Positions 8,111 to 16,400 of a stretch of DNA of 21,858 bases are shown in pieces. The stretch lies in assembly GCA_023260935.1 (NCBI GenBank), contig JALQTL010000119.1, forward strand, positions 1 through 21,858. The letters are read 5' to 3'. The notes under the pieces were generated by a model. The model saw only the letters and a list, made by a program, of their open reading frames with translations. It made no database searches and was not told the DNA's origin. Origin of the DNA: Paracoccaceae bacterium (GTDB taxonomy: Bacteria > Pseudomonadota > Alphaproteobacteria > Rhodobacterales > Rhodobacteraceae). Numbering within the stretch: the stretch's first letter is position 1; every line of letters begins with the position of its first letter. Both the position numbers and the translations under genes were made by a program.

Positions 8111-9691
8111 ATGGCAACCGGGGCAGAACTCGGCTATAATACCAGCGCGTCCGCGTTGGCGATGGCGAACGAGATTTTCGGCGCCGGCGTCACTGTTGTG
8201 GGCGCCAGCTATTCCGGCCCGTCCACATCTTCGGCCGTTTACAGCAACGGCGGGCTTGCGGCAGGTGTCACGCCGTCAACCACGGGCGTCATCCTTTCCA
8301 CCGGCGATGTGCGCAACTTTACCCAATCCTGGGGCGACCCGAACCGCAACGCCGGAACGTCGACCAACACCTCGGGCATTGATAACAACAGCCAGTTCAA
8401 CGCCATTGCGGGCACCCGCACCTATGATGCGGTCTGGATGGATGTGGATTTCATCCCCACCGGCAACCTGATGACGATCCAGTTCGTCTTTGCCTCGGAA
8501 GAATACCCCGAATACGTCAACTCACAGTTCAACGACGTGTTCGGCGTCTGGGTCAACGGCAGCTATGTGCCCATCGAAGTTGGCACAGGCCGCACGTCTG
8601 TGAACAACATCAACGGGTTACTTCAGCAGAACCTTGTCGTTTCAAATACTGGCGATGCCTATAACACGGAAATGGACGGCTTCACCATCAGCCTGACGCT
8701 GACGATGGAGGTCAACCCGGACCAAGTGAATTCGATCCGCATCGGCATCGCCGACGCATCGGATGCGAATTACGATTCCGCCGTGCTGATCGCCGGAAAT
8801 TCTGTTCAGACGCAATTCGTGGCCATGTCCGATACCGTCAACGTAAACCCGACGGGCAGCAAGACCATCGACGTTCTGGCCAATGACCAGCACCCGGGCG
8901 GCACCTCGCTCTTGATCACCCATATCAACGGGCAGGCCGTCGTGGCGGGCAGCATCGTCACCCTGCCAAGCGGGCAGCAAGTGCAGCTGAACGCCGATGG
9001 CACGCTGACGGTGATCGGCGATGGCACTGTCGAGACGGCGACATTCACCTATACCGCGTCGGTGAACGGCACGCCCGGGTTGAACGACGTGGGCTTTGTT
9101 ACCATCAACTCCATTCCCTGCTTCGTGGCCGGCACGATGATCCTGACACCGGACGGCGAACGGCCGGTTGAAACGCTGCGCCCGGGCGATCTGGTGGAAA
9201 CACAGGATGACGGGCCGCAGCCCGTGCGCTGGATCGGACAGCGCCGGATTGCCGCCCAAGGGGCCCTTGCCCCGATCGAGATCCGTGAAGGCACCTTTGG
9301 CCCGCACCGGCGGCTTCTGGTATCGCCCCAGCACCGGGTTCTGGTGCGTGACAGCCTTGCCGAATTGCTGTTTGGCGAAGAAGAGGTGCTGATTGCGGCC
9401 AAGGATCTGGTCAACGGCCATTCGGTGCTGGTGCGCGAAGGTGGGCAGGTGGATTACGTCCACATTCTGTTCGACAAGCATCAGCTTGTATCCTCGGCCG
9501 GGCTGACGACCGAAAGCTTCCTGCCCGGCCCGCAGGCCACCCGCATGTTCGAGGCCGAAATCATCGAGGAAATCCGCGCGATCTTTCCCGAACTAGATCC
9601 GCGCACCGGCGATGGCTACAGCCCGGCCGCACGCCGCATGCTGAAAAGCTTCGAGGCACAGCTTCTGCTGACGGGGGGGCGCGCGGCGTGA
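8111..9691 (+). CDS. Choice-of-anchor L / Hint_2 domain surface or secreted protein
   Basis: The 526-residue product has three parts. Residues 1-235 form a choice-of-anchor L domain, shown by FASEEYPEYVNSQFNDVFG at about 128-146. Residues 240-333 form a cadherin/VCBS-like beta domain (DVLAND, VTLPSGQ, NADGTLTV). Residues 336 to about 475 are a Hint_2 (hedgehog/intein) domain beginning at Cys337 in IPCFVAGT, with LRPGD at 356-360, SPQH at 405-408 and FDKH at 454-457. Hint domains can cleave or rearrange the peptide bond before the cysteine; whether Hint_2 proteins do so is not established. There is no N-terminal signal peptide, so if exported a type I-like route is likely (inference). The ATG at 8111 follows GGAGG, and the upstream TTG extension to 8039 lacks support. 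The stop overlaps the next gene as GTGA. Confidence 0.85.
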   Translation: MATGAELGYNTSASALAMANEIFGAGVTVVGASYSGPSTSSAVYSNGGLAAGVTPSTTGVILSTGDVRNFTQSWGDPNRNAGTSTNTSGIDNNSQFNAIAGTRTYDAVWMDVDFIPTGNLMTIQFVFASEEYPEYVNSQFNDVFGVWVNGSYVPIEVGTGRTSVNNINGLLQQNLVVSNTGDAYNTEMDGFTISLTLTMEVNPDQVNSIRIGIADASDANYDSAVLIAGNSVQTQFVAMSDTVNVNPTGSKTIDVLANDQHPGGTSLLITHINGQAVVAGSIVTLPSGQQVQLNADGTLTVIGDGTVETATFTYTASVNGTPGLNDVGFVTINSIPCFVAGTMILTPDGERPVETLRPGDLVETQDDGPQPVRWIGQRRIAAQGALAPIEIREGTFGPHRRLLVSPQHRVLVRDSLAELLFGEEEVLIAAKDLVNGHSVLVREGGQVDYVHILFDKHQLVSSAGLTTESFLPGPQATRMFEAEIIEEIRAIFPELDPRTGDGYSPAARRMLKSFEAQLLLTGGRAA

Positions 9692-10674
9692 GTGACTGGG
9701 TCGCCCTGTCGGAAATGACGGCCGCCCCCTTGGGCGATGGTGTGCTGCATGCGGCAACCTTTGTCTGCGAGGTGGCCCTGCCGCTGCCCAGCACGGCTGT
9801 TCTGATCGACTGGCAACCCGATCTGGCCAAGGCGCGCACCTTCTCCGTGTTCATGGATGGCGAAACCGGGATCGTGGTGCTGGACAGGCACGGCCCGGCG
9901 GTGCGCCGCCACGTCCTGCCCGGGCCACTGCCCGGCGGGGTGGGCACCGCGCGTATCACCTATGGCTGGAACCTTCTGGCCGACCGCTGGGTGCTGAGCT
10001 ACGGCCGGATCGGCCATGGCGAGGAACGGGTGGCGCGCGGCGTGAACCCGATCAGCCTGACGCGGCCGGAACTGGGCGACATGTGCCGCCCGGAAGGCGC
10101 CGGCTCATGGCACCCGTCGCTGTTGTGGTTCGGCGTGACAAAGGGGGCCCGTCCACCGGAACGCGCACCCTGGATTGGCCTGCGCACCCCGGTTGAAACC
10201 GCGCGGGGCCCGGTTCCAGCAGGCCTGTTGCGGCCGGGAGATATGGTTCAGACGGTGGATAACGGATTGCAGCCGGTGCTGAAGGTGCATCGCCTGCGGC
10301 TTCCCAGCCGGGGCAGCTTTGCCCCCGTGATCCTGCGCGCGCCCTATCTGGGGCAGGGCACGGATGTGCTGATCGCCACCGATCAGCTTCTGGCACTTAG
10401 CGGGCCAGAGGTGGAATACATGTTCGGCGTGGAAGAGGTGCTTTTGCCCGCGGGCGCGCTGGCCGATGGCACAATGGCGCGCGCCGATGGCCTGCGCGCC
10501 TCGACCGACGGGATCGCCATCGACCTTGGCCTGCCCGAACTCATCCTTGCCGATGGCCTGCGCCTGTTGACCCATGGCCCGGGCACCGAGCCACCGCGCA
10601 TGGTGCTTCACCCCTACGAGGCGCAACAACTGGTCAGCCTGATTTCACGCCGCAGCCGGCATGGGGCGGCCTAG
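9688..10674 (+). CDS. Hint-like domain protein lacking the catalytic Cys and His
   Basis: A 328-residue protein starts with GTG overlapping the preceding stop (GTGA, 9688-9691), so it is translationally coupled to the Hint_2 gene. Residues 1-155 look beta-rich, with a pattern like laminin-G/concanavalin domains (TFSVFMDGETG, ITYGWNLLADRW); that is a by-eye guess. From residue 161 it aligns without gaps to the Hint domain of its neighbour: LRPGD 181-185, QPV, FGVEEV 246-251. However, Trp162 stands where the Hint nucleophile Cys is expected, Gln233 replaces the SPQH histidine, and the FDKH histidine is also gone. Both proteins share a C-terminal (F/Y)EAQ motif. It is probably not self-cleaving and may be a partner or decoy of the upstream product. 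It ends 3 bp before the convergent cobO stop. Confidence 0.75.
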   Translation: MSDWVALSEMTAAPLGDGVLHAATFVCEVALPLPSTAVLIDWQPDLAKARTFSVFMDGETGIVVLDRHGPAVRRHVLPGPLPGGVGTARITYGWNLLADRWVLSYGRIGHGEERVARGVNPISLTRPELGDMCRPEGAGSWHPSLLWFGVTKGARPPERAPWIGLRTPVETARGPVPAGLLRPGDMVQTVDNGLQPVLKVHRLRLPSRGSFAPVILRAPYLGQGTDVLIATDQLLALSGPEVEYMFGVEEVLLPAGALADGTMARADGLRASTDGIAIDLGLPELILADGLRLLTHGPGTEPPRMVLHPYEAQQLVSLISRRSRHGAA

Positions 10675-10677
10675 TCG

Positions 10678-11292
10678 TCAGAACTCGACACCGCGCTGCG
10701 CCACCACGCCCTGATCGCGGAACGGGTGCTTCACTTCCGTCATCTCGGTCACAAGATCGGCAATGGCCAGCAATTCGGGCTTTGCATCGCGCCCGGTCAG
10801 CACAACATGCGTCATCGGGGGTTTTTCGGTGGTCAGGAAATCCACCACCTCGGCAATCGGCAGATAATCATAGCGTAGCGCGATATTGATCTCGTCCAGC
10901 ACCACCAGCTTCATGTCGGGGTCGCGGATCATCTCTTTCGCCACGTCCCAGCCATGGCGCGCAGCGGCGATATCGCGTTCACGGTCCTGCGTATCCCAGG
11001 TGAAACCCTCTCCCGAAACGACAAAGCGGCATTCCTTTTCGAAATGCGCCCGAAGAAAGGTTTTTTCGCCAGTGACCCAGTTGCCCTTGATGAACTGCAC
11101 CACACCGCAAGGCATGCCATGGGCAATGGCGCGCATGATCATGCCGAAGGCAGACGAACTTTTGCCCTTGCCATCGCCGGTGTGGACGATGATCAGCCCT
11201 TTTTCCCGCACGGTCTTTTCCGACATCTTTGCCTGATGTTCGGCCTTCAGCGCCTTCATCTTTTCGCGGTGGCTGTGGTTTTCGTCCGTCAT
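10678..11292 (-). CDS. cobO: Cob(I)yrinic acid a,c-diamide adenosyltransferase
   Basis: CobO/BtuR transfers the 5'-deoxyadenosyl group of ATP to reduced corrinoids, making adenosylcobalamin precursors in the cytoplasm. The 204-residue sequence has the family P-loop HTGDGKGKSSS at 37-47, QFIKGNW at 66-72, VVLDEIN at 130-136, and the typical C-terminal QRGVEF. Length agrees with the family. The ATG at 11292 is 9 bp after the stop of the small upstream gene and has AGG upstream, so the two belong to one unit headed by dapD. No other cobalamin-synthesis gene is in the window, so this copy stands alone; it may serve salvage as well as synthesis. Confidence 0.96.
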   Translation of the reverse strand: MTDENHSHREKMKALKAEHQAKMSEKTVREKGLIIVHTGDGKGKSSSAFGMIMRAIAHGMPCGVVQFIKGNWVTGEKTFLRAHFEKECRFVVSGEGFTWDTQDRERDIAAARHGWDVAKEMIRDPDMKLVVLDEINIALRYDYLPIAEVVDFLTTEKPPMTHVVLTGRDAKPELLAIADLVTEMTEVKHPFRDQGVVAQRGVEF

Positions 11293-11301
11293 CGCCTGCC
11301 T

Positions 11302-11628
11302 TCAGTCATAAAAAGGGGTCATCTGCGCCACGATGACAGAGTTTTCATCCAACGCCCGCTGCATCAGCGCCTCGTCTTCCGCGCCGACCTCATCGCCCGC
11401 CTCGCGGCGTTCGTCCAGCGTGCCAAGGCCCTGAACTTCCAGCACGGCAAGATCGGCCTCTTTCAGGATCGCCACCGTCTCGCGCACCGCCTCGGCTTCG
11501 TCCACGCCCGAGGCATAGCACAAGAGCGCGCCGCCCGTGGCCTTTTCGGGCAAGCCATCACCGTTCTTGCGGCCCACTTCGACCACCAGCGAATAGACTT
11601 GCTGGGGGCGCTTCGGTTTGTCGGTCAT
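11302..11628 (-). CDS. Uncharacterised 108-residue protein between dapD and cobO
   Basis: I do not recognise this family. The product is small and acidic, with a predicted alternation of beta and alpha segments: VYSLVVEVG near the N-terminus, a GGALLCYASG segment at 32-41, a helix-like DEAEAVRETVAILKEADL, VLEVQGLGT, and an acidic tail ending in MTPFYD. There is no signal peptide, membrane segment or obvious metal motif; the only cysteine is Cys37. The ATG at 11628 follows GAGGGGATCACA, and I prefer it over the frame-open codon at 11655. It lies 45 bp after dapD and 9 bp before cobO on the same strand, so it is almost certainly expressed. Linkage to cobO suggests corrinoid metabolism, but nothing in the sequence shows it. 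Confidence 0.8.
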   Translation of the reverse strand: MTDKPKRPQQVYSLVVEVGRKNGDGLPEKATGGALLCYASGVDEAEAVRETVAILKEADLAVLEVQGLGTLDERREAGDEVGAEDEALMQRALDENSVIVAQMTPFYD

Positions 11629-11673
11629 TGTGATCCCCTCATGCCCCGTTGGCACGCCGCCTGCCGGTCCCGC

Positions 11674-12498
11674 TCAGTCCCTGAGCAGTTCGTTGATCGA
11701 GGTTTTTGCACGCGTTTGCGCATCCACCTTCTTCACGATAACCGCGCAATAAAGGTTGATCCCGTTCTTCGACGGCATCGACCCGGCCACCACCACCGAT
11801 CCGGCCGGCACTTCGCCATACATCACCGCGCCGGTTTCCCGATCGACAATCTTGGTCGACTTGCCGATGAACACGCCCATGCCCAGCACCGACCCTTCGC
11901 GGATGATGCAGCCTTCGACAACTTCGGACCGCGCGCCGATAAAGCAGTCATCCTCGATGATGGTGGGGCCGGCCTGCATGGGTTCCAGCACACCGCCGAT
12001 GCCAACGCCGCCCGACAGGTGAACGTTCTTGCCGATCTGCGCGCAAGACCCGACCGTAGCCCAGCCATCGACCATGGTGCCTTCATCCACATAGGCGCCG
12101 ACGTTCACAAAGGACGGCATCAGCACCACATTGCGCCCGATAAAGGCGGACTGCCGCACGATGGACCCGGGCACGGCGCGGAAACCTGCCGCGCGCCACT
12201 GGTTTTCGCCCCAGCCGTCGAATTTGGAGGGTACCTTGTCCCACCAGGTTGCAGCGCCGTTGCCGCCGGGGATAACGCCCATGTCATTCAACCGGAATGA
12301 CAAAAGCACCGCCTTTTTTGCCCATTGGTTGACATGCCAGTCGGCGCCACGCTTTTCGGCCACCCGAAGCGCCCCGCTGTCCAGCGCGGCAAGGGTTTCC
12401 ACAATCGCCTCTCGCACCGGGCCGGTGGTCTGCGGCGAAACGGTATCGCGGCTTTCCCAGGCGGCTTCGATGGCGGCTTCCAGATCGGCGTAATGCAT
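11674..12498 (-). CDS. dapD: Tetrahydrodipicolinate N-succinyltransferase
   Basis: DapD uses succinyl-CoA to succinylate tetrahydrodipicolinate, the committed step of the succinylase branch to meso-diaminopimelate and lysine. The product is 274 residues, the same length as the enterobacterial enzyme. It has an N-terminal helical region (1-100), then hexapeptide repeats of a left-handed beta helix from about 108 to 240 (SAFIGRNVVLMPSFVNVGAY, IIEDDCFIGARSEVVEGC, SVLGMGVFIG), and the conserved GEVPAGSVVVAGSMPSKNG near the C-terminus. The frame is open upstream to 12669, but the ATG at 12498 begins MHYADLEAAI, as expected for the family, with AAGGGA upstream. It heads a unit with the small gene and cobO. 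Confidence 0.97.
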   Translation of the reverse strand: MHYADLEAAIEAAWESRDTVSPQTTGPVREAIVETLAALDSGALRVAEKRGADWHVNQWAKKAVLLSFRLNDMGVIPGGNGAATWWDKVPSKFDGWGENQWRAAGFRAVPGSIVRQSAFIGRNVVLMPSFVNVGAYVDEGTMVDGWATVGSCAQIGKNVHLSGGVGIGGVLEPMQAGPTIIEDDCFIGARSEVVEGCIIREGSVLGMGVFIGKSTKIVDRETGAVMYGEVPAGSVVVAGSMPSKNGINLYCAVIVKKVDAQTRAKTSINELLRD

Positions 12499-12535
12499 CG
12501 GGCGGTCCCTTTTCGGTTGGTCCTCTGGGGCGTAG

Positions 12536-12564
12536 CCTATAAGGCTTGCGTCACCCCCACGCAA
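12536..12564 (-). promoter_or_regulatory. dapD: Candidate dapD promoter
   Basis: On the minus strand TTGCGT (12564-12559) and TATAGG (12541-12536) are spaced by exactly 17 bp and lie 37 bp before the dapD start. The -10 matches four of six consensus positions and the -35 three. On the plus strand TATAAG (12538-12543) could be the -10 of the divergent LOG gene, but only with a short spacer to TTGGTC (12517-12522). The match is by eye. Confidence 0.35.
12546..12564. promoter_or_regulatory. Operator-like dyad TTGCGT-N7-ACGCAA
   Basis: TTGCGT (12546-12551) and ACGCAA (12559-12564) form a perfect 6 bp inverted repeat around a C-rich 7-base centre, in the 89 bp spacer between divergent dapD and the LOG gene. 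One arm coincides with the proposed -35 of dapD. The geometry suits a dimeric regulator; no regulator gene is in the window. Confidence 0.3.
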
Positions 12565-12587
12565 TGCGAAGGCAGGACATCGGACGC

Positions 12588-13409
12588 ATGAAAGACGAAC
12601 CGCGCAATCACCCTTTCCGCGACAGTACGCAGGATCTGGTCGCCGCCGGCCGCATCCCCGATACGCCACAGACCCGCGCCCCCGCCTATCGTCTGGCCTT
12701 TTCCGACAAGGATTTCATGACGCGCGAAGAATTGCGGCCCGTGCGTCTGCAACTGGAACTGCTGAAGCCGCAGCTGGTGATGGATGAACGCGGGATCGAA
12801 TCGACGATCGTGCTGTTCGGCGGGGCCCGCATTCCGTCGCCCGAGGCGAAGGATCAGGCAAAGACCCCGGCGCTGGCGGAACTGTCACGCTATTACGAAG
12901 AAGCGCGGCTGTTTGCCCGCGCCATGACCGAACGCAGCATGGCCAGCTACGGGCGCGAAAACGTGATCATCACCGGCGGCGGGCCGGGCGTGATGGAGGC
13001 CGGGAACCGCGGTGCGCATGAGGCGGGGGGCCAGTCTATCGGTCTGAACATCGTGCTGCCACATGAACAGGCCCCGAACGGCTATGTCACGCCGGACCTG
13101 TGCTTCAACTTCCACTATTTCGCCATCCGCAAGATGCATTTCCTGATGCGGGCAAAGGCAGTCTGCGTGTTCCCCGGGGGGTTCGGCACCCTGGACGAAA
13201 TGTTCGAAAGCCTGACGCTGATCCAGACAAAGCGGATGAAGCCGATCCCCTTCCTGCTGTTCGGCAAGGCATTCTGGGAACACATCATCAACTGGAAGGC
13301 GCTTGCCGAAGCAGGCACGATCAGCATCGAAGACCTTGACCTGTTCCATTTCGTCGAAACCGCGGCCGAGGCGGTGGCCATCATCGACGCCTGGAAAGAG
13401 CCCTGCTGA
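12588..13409 (+). CDS. LOG-family phosphoribohydrolase (TIGR00730-type)
   Basis: LOG-family proteins hydrolyse nucleoside 5'-monophosphates (AMP or cytokinin riboside monophosphates) to free base and ribose 5-phosphate. The 273-residue product carries the Rossmann-like core: TIVLFGGARIPSP at 73-85, ITGGGPGVMEAGNRGA at 128-143, and the signature PGGFGTLDE at 196-204. The first 65 residues are an extra N-terminal extension relative to short LOG proteins, so it belongs to the longer bacterial type, often annotated as putative lysine decarboxylase, a name now considered wrong. The start at 12588 is preceded by AGGA at a longish spacing; an in-frame ATG at 12561-12566 region upstream gives no better N-terminus. 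It converges on tamB with 4 bp between stops. Confidence 0.9.
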   Translation: MKDEPRNHPFRDSTQDLVAAGRIPDTPQTRAPAYRLAFSDKDFMTREELRPVRLQLELLKPQLVMDERGIESTIVLFGGARIPSPEAKDQAKTPALAELSRYYEEARLFARAMTERSMASYGRENVIITGGGPGVMEAGNRGAHEAGGQSIGLNIVLPHEQAPNGYVTPDLCFNFHYFAIRKMHFLMRAKAVCVFPGGFGTLDEMFESLTLIQTKRMKPIPFLLFGKAFWEHIINWKALAEAGTISIEDLDLFHFVETAAEAVAIIDAWKEPC

Positions 13410-13413
13410 CCGA

Positions 13414-16400
13414 TCAGTAATCGCGTTCGAAAAACAACCCGATGCCGGTGTTGCCGTCGTAGCCAACCCGGCCCTTCAGCGTCAGCGTCTTGCTGATGTC
13501 AAGGTTCAGGTTGATTTCCGTCTTGCCGGAATTGCCTACCACAACCTCGGTATAGGCATTTTCGGCAATGTATTTCCCGGCCTTCAGCTGCGTTGATCCG
13601 TCATCGGCGGTCTGAACGTCCAGATCGTCCAGCCCGAAGCCACGGCGCAGGCTTGAAACGATGCCTTCCCCGCCACGCCCGGCCAGCGTGGCCACGGCAT
13701 TGGCCAGTTGCAGGGCCTGAAAGGCCGAAAGGTTTTCCAGCCGCTTGCCGAACAGCAACTGTGCGACAACCTCTTCCTGCGGCAGGGGCGGGCTGGAGGT
13801 GAATTGCACCTGCGGGTCGCTGGCCTGCCCCTCGATCTCGACCCCCGTGGTGATGCCATCCGCCTCGGTCGCGGCCAGAATGCGCAGGAACGGGTCAAAG
13901 CTGCCTTCCAGTTGCAGCGTTGCCTCGGTCAGGTCGATCCGGCGGCCCAGAATATCCAGCCGCCCCCGGATCAGGTTGAAGCCACCCGACGGGATCACAT
14001 TGTCAGTGGTCCCCCTTACCCGCAGTTCCCCCCCCAGTTCTGCATCCAGCCCCCGGCCGCGCACGAACAGCCGGTTCGGGGCCGAAATCGTCAGGTCCAG
14101 CGTATAGGGCCGGGCGGGCCCCGCCGCATCCGCCGCCGATGCGTCGGCCAGCAAGCCTGCGCGGCGGCGGGTTTCACGCACTGCGGCGGGTTCGTTGCGG
14201 TGCGAAAGGTCGGGCAGCGTGCCAGCCCCACCAAGGCCGGTAGAGGCAACCAGCACCTCGGATTCGGGCACCGCGATCCGCCCCGACAGCATCGATCCAC
14301 CCAGAACGGGGCCCGACAGCCGCAAATCCCCGTTGACCAGCGCCCGGAACAGGTCGGGTTCACGAATGGTGATGGCGCGCAGGCCAAGGCCAATATCGGC
14401 GGCATAAGGGGCGGCCAGCCCGATGCTGCCTGCCACCGTCAGCGTGCCGCCGGTGGAAACCTGCGCCGATCCGTCCAGCCGCGCCTGCCCGCCGGATAGC
14501 GCGATATCGGCCGCCATCGCCTGAAGCGCGAAGGGCAATGAAGGGTCGGCCAGACGCCCCTCTGTCAGCCGCACCGAACCCGAAAGCGCCCCCAAACCGA
14601 TCGGCCCGGAAAGCCGCAGCGCCAGCCGGACCGGGCCGGAAACACGCCGCGTTCCCAGAAAGGGGTTGGCCAGCCCCGCCTGCGCCGACCCATCGATCGA
14701 CAGATTGGCGGTGGCAAAATCGGCAGCCACATTCCCCCTGACCTGCGCATCTATGCCGCCCGGGCCCGTGCCCTGCACGGCCAGATCATAGCCTGCCCCA
14801 CGTTCGGTCGCCGTTCCGCGCAGTGTAACGGCACCGGGAAAATCGGGCAGCAGGATTGCCAGATTGGCCAGCCGCGCCTCCAGATCGATCTGGCGTTCGC
14901 TGGCCCCCACACGCCCGGCGGCACTGGCGGTGATCTGAGGGTTGGACAGCCGGGCCGCGTCAATCCGGACAAGGCCCTCTACCAGCCGCAGATCAGCCTT
15001 CAGGCTGGATTGCCCCGCCAGAACCCGGTCGACCTCGGCCTGACCGATGCGCAGGTTGGTGGCATTGGCATCAAGGCGCAGGGTGGCATTGTCGGGCTGC
15101 CCGGCCACTTCGGCCGTGGCCACCACGCGCCCTGATCGACCGGGCAGCAGGCTGCCCAGATCATCCAGCGCGACACGGGCAGAAATCTGGCTTTCCGCCT
15201 GAGACAGCCGGCCCTTGGCACTGGCGGTCAGCCCGGTCGCCGTCACATCGGCGGTGTCGATCGTCACCACCTTGTCGCGCAGGGTGGCCTTCAGAGTGAT
15301 GCCGGAATTGCCCTGAAGCAGGCTTTCGATCTGCGGCAGGCCCAGACGCAGGCCCTGCCCCGACAGATCGGCCGTCACATCGCCCTGCCCCAGCCCGACC
15401 ACCCCGGTCAGCGTCGCCCGGCCCGCGATGGACCCGGCATATTCAGGGCCCAGAACCGCCAGATCGGGCGCAGCCAGCGAAAGGGTGACGCGGGCATCCT
15501 GCGAACTGACCCGGCCCGCTCCTTCGGCCGATAGCCCGGTTGTTTGCACCGAAAAGCTGCGCAATTCGGTGCCAAGGGCATCACGGCGCATATCGACCGA
15601 CAGCGAAGAAGGCCCGGCCAGAAGATCATCCGCCTGCTTTTGGGAAATCGCAAGATCCTGCCCCTTGACCGCAAGGCGCAGATCAAACTCGCCGCCCAGC
15701 GGGCTGCCGCTGCCTTCCAGAGCCACGTTGCCCTGCCCCGACAGCGGGCGCGCGGCCAGGCCGGAAAGGCGGGCCATGTCGGCCAGCGCCACCTCTGCCC
15801 GGCCGGAAAGTTCAAAGCCGGTCGCCAGCCCCTTGATTTGCCCGGCCAGCCGGGCCGTCAGGTCATCGCCCGCCGTCAGGCGCACATCCGACAGGGTCAG
15901 ACCGTCTTCCTGCTGCTGCCACCAGAACCGCCCGCGCAAACGCACAGTTTCGCCCACCGCCTGTTGCAGGGCCGCATCAGCCAGCCGGATCGCATCGGCC
16001 CCGGCGTCGATGGTGCCGCCCACCAGCACGCCTGCGCCTTGCCGCTGTATCCGCCCCGATCCCCGCAGGCGAAGCGACGGGAAGTCGCCCGTGCCCGTGC
16101 GCACGCCGGTTGCCGCAACCTGCGCGCGCCATGTTTCGCCCGTGGCCGCATCATAGCCAATGTTCAGGTCGGCGCCGCCGACCGTCACGCCCGCCGCGCC
16201 GGGAATGGCAACGGGCTGGCCTTCGGGGTCTTCCAGCCGCCCCTTCAGATCAAACCGCGCCGGCACGCCATCGGCCGCCAGAACCGCAGACCCCGACAGA
16301 TCCAGCGACCGGGTGCGCAAGGCAAGCGTATCAAGCGCCAAACTGCCCGAAGCCCGACGTTCCCCCGCGGCCGCCAAGCGGATGTCATCGCCAAAGAAGC

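Noticed and set aside
10157..10674. Decay of the second Hint gene into a pseudogene
   Set aside because: The frame is intact, coupled to its neighbour, and keeps the structural motifs; only catalytic positions changed, so it is annotated as a gene.
10954..12300. 448-codon open frame on the plus strand across cobO, the small gene and dapD
   Set aside because: It is antisense to three supported genes; the product is His/Arg-rich with no recognisable domain.
12537..12752. 71-codon minus-strand frame at the start of the LOG gene
   Set aside because: It overlaps the LOG coding sequence and the dapD promoter region and has no family resemblance.
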